Positions 7,728-14,023 of a stretch of 15,763 bases of DNA are shown in pieces. Source of the stretch: CAZOHG01 sp964579725 (lineage in GTDB: Bacteria; Zhuqueibacterota; JdFR-76; BMS3Abin05); the NCBI GenBank assembly GCA_964579725.1, contig CAZOHG010000074.1:1-15763 (forward strand). Direction: 5' to 3'. The notes under the pieces were generated by a model that saw only the letters and a program-made list of their open reading frames with translations, searched no databases and had not been told where the DNA came from. The stretch's first letter is position 1; each line of letters opens with the position of its first letter. A program made the position numbers and the translations under genes.

Positions 7728-8137
7728 TACTTTGACGGGCTCTCTCCAGCCGCTGTTTTCTTCGCTGTTTTTTCCTTGCCCTTTTTCCCGGTAAAATCCT
7801 TTACCTGGTCAATCAGGTCGGGAATTAAATCCACCACCTTGCCCCAATTAAAGGTTTCCTGACGCGTGAGCGAAAGCAATTGAGCTTTGCCGTTGGTAAT
7901 CACAATAAAAGCCACCGGCTCAATCGTGGCGCCACCTCCCAAGCCGGTTCCGCCGTTCGCGCCCTTTTGGTTCTTTTCGGCTCGTTCGCCGCCCCCGCCT
8001 CCAAATCCTACCGAAACCTTGGACACAGGCACAACCACCGAATCCCCCGCCTGAATGGGTTTTCCGACGACCGTTTCTGTTTTGACCATTTGTCGAAGTT
8101 CGGCCAAAACATCTTTCAAGATTGTCTGTAGTTCCAT
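7727..8137 (-). CDS. ytfJ: GerW/YtfJ family protein
   Basis: Homologues in Bacillus (YtfJ/GerW) are spore proteins needed for germination, but the family is widespread in bacteria that do not sporulate, where the function is unknown. The 136-residue protein shows the family layout: a helical start, TVVGKPIQAGDSVVVPVSKVSVGFG (given here as landmarks TVVGKP at 22-27 and VVVPVSKV at 34-41), a glycine run GFGGGGG (44-50), a second glycine patch GGTGLGGGA, then IEPVAFIVI. The tail from about residue 110 is Lys/Ala-rich and probably disordered. The ATG at 8137 has AAAGGA 5-6 bases upstream. It follows the DUF2953 gene by 89 bases, the same order as ytfI-ytfJ in Bacillus, which suggests a conserved functional pair. 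Confidence 0.88.
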   Translation of the reverse strand: MELQTILKDVLAELRQMVKTETVVGKPIQAGDSVVVPVSKVSVGFGGGGGERAEKNQKGANGGTGLGGGATIEPVAFIVITNGKAQLLSLTRQETFNWGKVVDLIPDLIDQVKDFTGKKGKEKTAKKTAAGESPSK

Positions 8138-8226
8138 CGGATTCCTTTCGTTTTTTGATTGATTTCAACCTTGCACCCGGCAGCCATCCGTTTTAAAATA
8201 GGCTGCAACTTTCCGGCCAATCCGTT

Positions 8227-8874
8227 TCAGGCGCTTGTGCGCGAGCGACTGATTTTTCGGTAGCTCCAATAAAAAGGCACACCCGCCAGAAAAAGGCAAA
8301 CCGGCCGAAACGCCACCTCGGTGGAAATCCACCCTTCGGCTGTCTGGCGCAAAAACTCCGGCTGCAGGGACAACCGGTGTGCCGGCAACCAATTTTGAAG
8401 CGCGTGCCAAAAACCGAATAATTGCCCCGTCTGGGCAGGTGTTTCCAATCCGAGAGAGAGATTTCCAATCAGACGAAATGCGTGCAAAGAGCGCAAAATT
8501 CGCCGCAAAAAAAGAAGCAAGGCTTTCCCCAACGGTCGAAAAGTCTCCGTTTGCTTCCAGGTCGGCGGCCTTTTCTTTCCGCCGTGATTGGATTTGGGCG
8601 GTTTCCGCCGTGTTGAGCTTCTTTTCTCGGGGGTCAGATTTTTGCGCCACACGTTCCACCGCCCGACGAAGACCCCGATTTTTCTATTTGCTCCCTGCAC
8701 CCAAAACCGAACTTTCAACGCTCGAAAAAACAGTCCCGCCTCTACCGTCAAACCTGTGGCCTGCTTGCCAAGGGACACGTGTGCCGTGACGCGCGTCTCT
8801 AAAAAGAGCAAGAAAAGCAGCACCAGGGTAACCAAACTCAAAAGGGCCAAAATTCCACAGCCAAGCCAAAGCAT
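8227..8874 (-). CDS. DUF2953 (YtfI-like) membrane-anchored protein
   Basis: A 215-residue protein with one N-terminal hydrophobic segment (about residues 4-25, LLSLVTLVLLFLLFLE) and a basic, probably disordered stretch (about 75-110, rich in Lys, Arg, Pro). The block LSLGLETPAQTGQLFGFWHAL (from residue 139; core LETPAQTG at 143-150) matches the G-x-x-D/E-P-x-x-TG pattern that I associate with DUF2953. It is followed by LSLQPEF. The position directly upstream of ytfJ supports the call, since ytfI of Bacillus encodes DUF2953 next to ytfJ. The ATG at 8874 has no strong ribosome site. Function unknown; probably an envelope-associated partner of YtfJ. Confidence 0.68.
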   Translation of the reverse strand: MLWLGCGILALLSLVTLVLLFLLFLETRVTAHVSLGKQATGLTVEAGLFFRALKVRFWVQGANRKIGVFVGRWNVWRKNLTPEKRSSTRRKPPKSNHGGKKRPPTWKQTETFRPLGKALLLFLRRILRSLHAFRLIGNLSLGLETPAQTGQLFGFWHALQNWLPAHRLSLQPEFLRQTAEGWISTEVAFRPVCLFLAGVPFYWSYRKISRSRTSA

Positions 8875-8986
8875 TTCAAAACCAATCGATTTTCACAGAA
8901 AACGATGGGTGACGCCAGCTCTTCTCCCACCCGGGATTGGGGAATGGAGATTAAAAAATCTGCCGTTTAACGAAACTGCGTCCCAA

Positions 8987-10357
8987 TTAAAATTGAATGT
9001 CACTCAACGTATTTTGGTTCAGCAAAATCATGAGCAAACGATCGACACCGAGAGCAATACCTGCCGCAGGCGGCATCCCCATTTTTAAGGCGTCGAGGAA
9101 TTCGGTGTCCACGGCAAAAGGGCGCTTCCCCATTTTTCGGCGGACAGCTCGACTTTCTTGAAAGCGCTCTCGTTGTTCCTCAGGATCGTTGAGCTCCGTA
9201 AAGGCGTTGGCCAGTTCGATTCCTGCCGCGTACAGCTCGAAGCGTTCCACGAATTCAGGGCGCTCCTCGATCCGGTGGGCCAGCGCCCCCATTGAAACAG
9301 GATATTCGGTCAAAAAAGTGGGCACCGGGTAACCGAGCTTGGGTTCAATTTCATTAAGGAAAATCTCAAAAAAAATGTCGTCCCAGTTCCAGGATGCGTC
9401 TACGCCTCGGTAGCCCTTTTGGCGGGCCGTTTCCACAAAATTTTTCACATTGCTAACAGAAGCCAAATCGATTCCAGCGCTGCGCTTCAAGGCGTCGGCA
9501 ACGGAAATCCGTTCAAAGCGGCTGCCCCAATTGAGTAACCTACCGGCAAACTCAACTGTTTGCGTTCCCTGCGCTTCTTCGGCCAGGAAACGAAGCAACG
9601 CCTCACAATCTCGCATCAGGGCCGTGTAATCGGCGTAGGCACGGTACCATTCGAGCATGAGAAATTCCGGTTGGTGCCACCGAGACCGGGGTTCGTTCCG
9701 AAAGCTGTGCCCGAGGTAAAAAATCTTCTCAAATCCTGCCGTCAGCCATTTTTTCAGGGTGAACTCAGGGGACGTTTGCAGGTACAGAATTTTTCTTTCC
9801 GTCCTGTAGCTCGTACGAAAGGGTTCCAGGTGCGGCTCCGGACCCGGTGCGGAGACAAGCGTCGGAGCGTCCACTTCCAGAAATCCGCGATCCAGGAAAA
9901 ATCGGCGAATCTTTTGAATGAGGTGACTCCTTTTTTGGAAAAGCCGCCGCTGTTCCGGAGAAAAAACAGCCCTTTTCCAATTCGGCCTGTTTTTGTCGGA
10001 ACGGCCCTTCTCAAAACGAAACGGCACCAATCGGCGTACGGTCTGTGGCTGAAATTCGCCTCCTTTTTTTTCAAATTGGATTTCAACAATATCCCCAACG
10101 TTTACGGCAGGGGGGGAAGGGCCATTCGGAGAAAACCGATCCTCGGGCAAAACCACCTCCACAACGCCCGTGGCGTCCGTTAGCTTCGCCAAAATCCGCC
10201 CTTTCGGATTTTGCCGCCATTCCAACAGGCGCCCGGCCAAAACCGGCTCTGCTTCGGGACAACGGCCCTTTTTGAAATCGGCAATCGCACAATTTCGCCC
10301 ACTGCCTGTTGGGTAATCGGGATTGGGAAAATGCGAAGCGATTTTCTCTTTTTTCAT
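8987..10357 (-). CDS. epmA: EpmA/GenX-type lysyl-tRNA synthetase paralogue with N-terminal OB-like segment
   Basis: EpmA activates (R)-beta-lysine or lysine and attaches it to elongation factor P rather than tRNA. Starting at the ATG at 10357 (AAGG 9 bases upstream) the protein is 456 residues. Residues about 136-456 form the class II catalytic core: motif 1 IRRFFLDRGFLEVDAPTL (150-167), motif 2 FRNEPRSRWHQPEFLMLEWY (219-238) and motif 3 GIALGVDRLL (433-442). RFELYAAGIELANAFTEL (372-389) and the ending TLSDIQF are much closer to EpmA than to LysRS. EpmA of E. coli is about 325 residues and lacks an anticodon domain; here residues about 38-110 (AGRLLEWRQ, KLTDATGVVEVVLPED) resemble an OB fold. 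An in-frame extension up to 10525 would overlap the next gene and is rejected. efp and epmB are not in the window. Confidence 0.85.
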   Translation of the reverse strand: MKKEKIASHFPNPDYPTGSGRNCAIADFKKGRCPEAEPVLAGRLLEWRQNPKGRILAKLTDATGVVEVVLPEDRFSPNGPSPPAVNVGDIVEIQFEKKGGEFQPQTVRRLVPFRFEKGRSDKNRPNWKRAVFSPEQRRLFQKRSHLIQKIRRFFLDRGFLEVDAPTLVSAPGPEPHLEPFRTSYRTERKILYLQTSPEFTLKKWLTAGFEKIFYLGHSFRNEPRSRWHQPEFLMLEWYRAYADYTALMRDCEALLRFLAEEAQGTQTVEFAGRLLNWGSRFERISVADALKRSAGIDLASVSNVKNFVETARQKGYRGVDASWNWDDIFFEIFLNEIEPKLGYPVPTFLTEYPVSMGALAHRIEERPEFVERFELYAAGIELANAFTELNDPEEQRERFQESRAVRRKMGKRPFAVDTEFLDALKMGMPPAAGIALGVDRLLMILLNQNTLSDIQF

Positions 10358-10364
10358 TTTCACA

Positions 10365-10397
10365 AACCTTGCGAAGGCAACAAGCCCCCGCAAGGTT
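10365..10397 (-). promoter_or_regulatory. Long hairpin covering the epmA ribosome binding site
   Basis: In the minus-strand RNA, AACCUUGCG-GG-GGC pairs with GCC-UU-CGCAAGGUU around a UUGUU loop, giving a 14-bp stem with two G-U pairs. The same positions would be A-C mismatches in plus-strand RNA, so the structure suits the minus transcript. The 3' arm holds the AAGG that serves the epmA ATG at 10357. The hairpin begins 7 bases after the glycosidase stop. No T-run follows, so ribosome-site occlusion or message-end protection fits better than termination. Confidence 0.5.
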
Positions 10398-10404
10398 CCT
10401 TTTC

Positions 10405-12747
10405 CTAATATTCGACCATTGTGTTTGTTTGGAGGTAACGTCGGTACTTTCGGACAAACTCGCGCTTGTAATTGTCCACAAAAGCCTGGTAGCTGTACTC
10501 GTCTGGCCGACTGGTTCGCTGCCAATTTAAGCGTACAGTTCGGGTGTCGGGGGAAAGCACCACGCGATCGGTTCCCAATTTAGGAAAGCCGGGGCGATCC
10601 AGCCCCCCTTGTTTAGCCACGGAAAAGATTTTTCCGTCTACCTCCACCGAGGTCAAATAGACAAACCAGGGAATGTGAACTACAATCTCGGCCGGTTTCT
10701 TTCTAAAATTGGCTGTGAGCGTAAAGGCAGCTCCGTGAGCGTCCGGCACAAGTTGGGTGGAAACGGGTCCAAATACCGTCGGAGCATTTTTCGCTCCAAT
10801 GGGAACCCCGTTTTGAAGCCATTGAGGGGAATAAACGGAAAACAGGTGCAGGTTTTTCCCTTCTTCCCGCACCAACATGTCGCGAATTAAGCCGCGGTAT
10901 TTCGCCGCAAACCAGCCGTGAGGCGTGAGATTGTGCCTCACGTCTCGATCGGCCCACGGGACAACGGAATATTCAAAACCCGCGTTGGTGCTGGTAGTGT
11001 GCAGCAAAATCGAATACAAATCGCGCAGCACGTCTCGCTGTTCCCCTCGGACCAGCGAGGTTTCCGTCACGTTGGTCGTTAAATAATTGTGAATGTACCG
11101 TTGGTTCCCGTACGTAATCAGCCCTTCTCGAAATTTCGAGCGTGCCATGGACTGGGTAGCCGAAACCATCGGATCCCAGGGGTCCAGCGTCTCCGTAGGG
11201 TACACGCTCAGCAGATTGCCCCAATCCTGTCCGCCCAATTTGTCCAGCCCCGGCGGGATGTACCCGCCGCTGACGGCCGCCATTTTTTTCAGGCGGATTA
11301 AAAGCGCCTTGTGGTAGTCGTTGTACTCATTTTGAAATTCCTGTTCCGCTTGCCGGTCCCCCACAGCCCTGGCCATGACGATAGCTTTACGCAGTCCCAA
11401 AAGCGCCCAAAAATTGTGTCCCGTCACGTGCCCTTTAATCCGTTCGTTGTCTCCGGGACGCGTGGAGGGCATGATGTGGTACTCGTCCTGAGCCCGCACT
11501 TTGTGAAGCCAGGCCACCGCCTTTTTAACGGCGGGAAAAACCTTTCGAACAAAGGCTTTGTCGCCGGTAAGTTCGTAGTGCTGTCCGAATGCCCACAGGG
11601 TTTGGCCCCAGCCGTCGTATTGGCCTCCCTGTGACAGGAAATTCCCGTTTGGTTTTTGCCATTTCAGGAAAAAATTCAGGCATTTTTTAGCCAAATCGTG
11701 GTAACCGGTCAAGTCGTATTCCCGAACCACAAACGAACCGTCACGCAGCCAAAAAGCGTGGTAGTGAAACAAATTAACGGTCTGAATGTAATTTCCCTGA
11801 AATTTGTTTAAAGCCATTAAATTGTAGATTAAACTGGTCTTAAACGTGTTGACCACCTTGGATTCCGGTAGTTCCACCTGCATGCCTTTGCTCAAAAGAT
11901 TTTCCCAAAATCGAACGGTTCTTTGAAACTGCGCTCCCCACGTTAGCTTTTTAACAAGAGCCACAGACGCACTTCCCTTTGGGATCGGACGGTAGGGCAT
12001 GGTAAAATCGAGTACCAACGAATCTCCCGGCTGCAACTCGAAATCGTAGTGAACCCACCCGGCCGGCTGTGTCGGGAGCAAATGCGAGTGTCTACCGGTC
12101 GGTACGGTTCGAACGGTAAACCCTTTTCCCTTTCTGGGGAAGACCAACATTAGACTGTCGTTTCGGAACAGTCCGTTTCCGTCAAATGTGAATTTCCAAT
12201 TGGGGTTGAACGGCACGCCCGAATGCCAGTAAGCCCCCGGGTACCGTGACTTACTGGGGCGGCGAAACCGGTGGGAATTGTTGGCGTTTGTGTACCGCAT
12301 GGCCAGAGAGAAGAAATCGTGGCGAGGCGTTTTTGCGTGATTGACCACGGTAACGCGCACATAATTCATTAAATTGGAGGTTAAATCCTGAGTGAGTGAA
12401 TTGGCAAACGTTTGAAATTTGTAGCAGACTCCCTTCCGTGCCACCCGATATTGAAAAATCGGCAAATACCCTCTGTACAAAGTGCGAATCCGCTGGTGAA
12501 TGGGCTCGGGCGGATTGCCGGTAAAAAACATGAGTTCGGTAAAGCCCGTGTACAAAAATCCTTCAGGCGTAATTTCCGTGCCGTCGGAATTGTACAAAAT
12601 GCCCATTTGACCCGTGGGGTACGCCACGTAATTGAACGGCGCATTGGGGGGATCGATAGAAGGAGAAATCATTTGTGCCTGAAGCGGCAGCCCGAACAGC
12701 AAAACAATCCCCAATAGAAAACCCAATTTTCTCCACTGAAATTGCAT
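10405..12747 (-). CDS. Secreted six-hairpin glycosidase-like protein
   Basis: The 780-residue product has a Sec signal peptide (basic WRK, hydrophobic 9-21, ending LQAQ near residue 25). A beta-rich N-terminal region (about 30-290) is followed by an alpha/alpha-toroid region (about 295-640) and a small beta-rich C-terminal part (about 650-745). The toroid shows repeated aromatic helices typical of GH15/GH65/GH78-like folds: FHYHAFWLRDGSFVVREYDLTGYHDLAK (from 327), GQYDGWGQTLWAFGQHYELTGD (from 375) and WGNLLSVYPTETLDPWD (from 509). Candidate catalytic acids are Asp336, Asp378, Glu569 and Glu592; none can be assigned. The ATG at 12747 has GGAGG 5 bases upstream; a TTG four codons earlier is in frame but would overlap that site. 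It would act on a polysaccharide or oligosaccharide outside the cytoplasm. The exact family is not recognised. Confidence 0.72.
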   Translation of the reverse strand: MQFQWRKLGFLLGIVLLFGLPLQAQMISPSIDPPNAPFNYVAYPTGQMGILYNSDGTEITPEGFLYTGFTELMFFTGNPPEPIHQRIRTLYRGYLPIFQYRVARKGVCYKFQTFANSLTQDLTSNLMNYVRVTVVNHAKTPRHDFFSLAMRYTNANNSHRFRRPSKSRYPGAYWHSGVPFNPNWKFTFDGNGLFRNDSLMLVFPRKGKGFTVRTVPTGRHSHLLPTQPAGWVHYDFELQPGDSLVLDFTMPYRPIPKGSASVALVKKLTWGAQFQRTVRFWENLLSKGMQVELPESKVVNTFKTSLIYNLMALNKFQGNYIQTVNLFHYHAFWLRDGSFVVREYDLTGYHDLAKKCLNFFLKWQKPNGNFLSQGGQYDGWGQTLWAFGQHYELTGDKAFVRKVFPAVKKAVAWLHKVRAQDEYHIMPSTRPGDNERIKGHVTGHNFWALLGLRKAIVMARAVGDRQAEQEFQNEYNDYHKALLIRLKKMAAVSGGYIPPGLDKLGGQDWGNLLSVYPTETLDPWDPMVSATQSMARSKFREGLITYGNQRYIHNYLTTNVTETSLVRGEQRDVLRDLYSILLHTTSTNAGFEYSVVPWADRDVRHNLTPHGWFAAKYRGLIRDMLVREEGKNLHLFSVYSPQWLQNGVPIGAKNAPTVFGPVSTQLVPDAHGAAFTLTANFRKKPAEIVVHIPWFVYLTSVEVDGKIFSVAKQGGLDRPGFPKLGTDRVVLSPDTRTVRLNWQRTSRPDEYSYQAFVDNYKREFVRKYRRYLQTNTMVEY

Positions 12748-12752
12748 GGTAC

Positions 12753-12757
12753 CCTCC
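12753..12757 (-). promoter_or_regulatory. Strong ribosome binding site of the glycosidase-like gene
   Basis: GGAGG, 5 bases before the ATG at 12747. It fixes that start over the in-frame TTG at 12759, whose codon and the following GAG GGT make up the site itself. No convincing promoter or terminator was seen in the 123-base gap to the PAP2 gene. Confidence 0.7.
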
Positions 12758-12870
12758 AATTTAGTGAGTCTGTTCCTTTTACAATTTGCGTGATTTTTGA
12801 GTTCTTTCCCCTACTTCAGAAAATGACCCTGCTCCGGTTTTTCCATAACAGTTGTCGAATTGCTCCGAAG

Positions 12871-13827
12871 CTATTTGGTGTCCTTTTCCAAAAAACGAGC
12901 GAAAATTTTCGGGTAAAGGATTTTTTCTTCAATCTGAAAGGCTACAAAAAGATAAATCCCTCCGATCATTAAATCAACAACAAAATGTTGATTTAAATAA
13001 ACGGCAGCAAACCAGGTTCCCAGTGGGTAGAGAATCATCCAGCCCAGATATTTTTTGAATTTCAGGTAAAGAAATGTAATGGCGGCAATCGGGTAGGCTC
13101 CGTGGAGCGAGGGAATCGCCGCAAAATGGTTGGGATTAAAAGAATCCCAAATAGTGGCAAATGTGTGGCCGCCTAAAAGCTTGTCCAGGTCCACCAAAGA
13201 CCCGGCGCTCAATCCGAAAAAACTGGTGTGCTGTGGTTGCGCAAAGCCGTAGTGCATGACGTACCAAGGCGGGGCCGTCGGGAAAAGCATGAACGTTACC
13301 AAAGCCATAAAATTGAGTGTCGTGAGGGTGTACGCAAACCGATAAAACATGTTGCGATCGTTGGTGGTGTGCCAGAAAACCCACCCGATGACAATGGGAA
13401 CCGCGAAATGAAAGGTGTAAAAATTGGCGCTTAAGACATTTAGAAAATGGGCCAGCGTGTGGAGGGAGGTTGTTTTCTGCCAGTCTTGCAGCAAAAACGG
13501 CAGGACTTTCCCGTGCAAAATCGGGTAAAAAAGAAGCTGTTCCGTTCGAAATGGGAAAAAGGTGTGCACGTAACCCAACAGATTATCGGCAACTCCGCGC
13601 ATCATGTCGTAGGCAATCCAAAACACCACAAACGGCGACCAGTCGATTAAAAATTGGCGGGACTTTTCCTTTCCGAAGGCCAAAATAATAATCAGTAAAG
13701 CCAGAAAAGCGTGGTCGGGACGCAAATGGGTCACCTGATTTTCGAGAATAAAAAACAGGATGACCAGAACAAGAACAGTAATCTGAAACTTGCCCGCTTT
13801 TTTTGAAAAATAGCCCTTCAGGGACAT
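12871..13827 (-). CDS. PAP2/Aur1-like membrane phosphatase or phosphotransferase
   Basis: A 318-residue multi-pass protein with hydrophobic segments near residues 15-28, 40-51, 62-75, 135-152, 165-182, 245-256, 262-277 and 284-297. Motifs in order are FPTAPPWY (182-189), IPSLHGAYP (238-246, with His242 of the second PAP2 motif) and NQHFVVDLMIGG (279-290, with His281 and Asp285 of the third). PTAPPWY together with SLHGA and H-x3-D is the arrangement of the Aur1/inositol-phosphorylceramide-synthase-like branch, rather than of plain undecaprenyl-diphosphate phosphatases. It probably hydrolyses or transfers a phosphorylated head group on a lipid at the outer face of the inner membrane; the substrate is not known. 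AAAGGA precedes the ATG at 13827. Its neighbours on both sides encode secreted carbohydrate-related proteins. Confidence 0.82.
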   Translation of the reverse strand: MSLKGYFSKKAGKFQITVLVLVILFFILENQVTHLRPDHAFLALLIIILAFGKEKSRQFLIDWSPFVVFWIAYDMMRGVADNLLGYVHTFFPFRTEQLLFYPILHGKVLPFLLQDWQKTTSLHTLAHFLNVLSANFYTFHFAVPIVIGWVFWHTTNDRNMFYRFAYTLTTLNFMALVTFMLFPTAPPWYVMHYGFAQPQHTSFFGLSAGSLVDLDKLLGGHTFATIWDSFNPNHFAAIPSLHGAYPIAAITFLYLKFKKYLGWMILYPLGTWFAAVYLNQHFVVDLMIGGIYLFVAFQIEEKILYPKIFARFLEKDTK

Positions 13828-13856
13828 ATTTTATCCTTTGGTCAAAAAGCCAATTT

Positions 13857-13879
13857 TGTTAAACTTTTTGAATTTAACA
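13857..13879 (-). promoter_or_regulatory. Operator-like dyad at the PAP2 gene promoter
   Basis: TGTTAAA (13857-13863) and TTTAACA (13873-13879) are a perfect 7-base inverted repeat with a 9-base spacer. The right arm overlaps the predicted -10 element and the left arm covers the predicted start of transcription, the usual place for a repressor site. No regulator gene is in the window. Confidence 0.4.
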
Positions 13880-13899
13880 TAGATTTCCTTTCGTTGCAA
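13871..13899 (-). promoter_or_regulatory. Sigma70-type promoter of the PAP2 gene
   Basis: On the minus strand TTGCAA (13899-13894) and TAAATT (13876-13871) are separated by 17 bases. Transcription would begin near 13864, about 37 bases before the ATG at 13827. The glycosidase-like gene may share this transcript. Confidence 0.5.
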
Positions 13900-13936
13900 G
13901 CCGATTTGGGGAAATTGCCGACGAACACAAGCCATT

Positions 13937-13986
13937 TGTGACAGGTGGCGGGGTGAAGGCTTTTTTCACCCCGCTTTTTTGTCACA
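13937..13986 (+). terminator. Strong intrinsic terminator facing the plus strand
   Basis: GCGGGGTGAA (13948-13957) and TTCACCCCGC (13965-13974) form a perfect 10-bp stem with a 7-base loop, followed at once by six T on the plus strand. A second pair of arms, TGTGACA (13937-13943) and TGTCACA (13980-13986), flanks it. On the minus strand the hairpin is followed by CACCTGTC, with no T-run. It lies 38 bases beyond the stop of the minus-strand toroid gene, where a terminator is expected, yet its polarity is opposite. It may still work weakly for that gene as a stable hairpin. Confidence 0.6.
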
Positions 13987-14023
13987 TCGTTTCCGCAAGT
14001 TTTGATCGATTAAATCGCCCTCT

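Noticed and set aside
8165..8659. 164-codon minus-strand frame overlapping the DUF2953 gene
   Set aside because: It lies in another frame inside the DUF2953 gene, which has the membrane anchor and the LETPAQTG block; this frame shows neither and no ribosome site.
9560..10183. 207-codon open frame on the plus strand
   Set aside because: Antisense to epmA. The translation shows no domain or hydrophobic pattern and mirrors the Arg/Lys-rich reverse frame.
10358..10525. In-frame N-terminal extension of epmA by 56 codons
   Set aside because: It would overlap the end of the glycosidase-like gene by about 120 bases, its residues look random, and the ATG at 10357 has AAGG at proper spacing.
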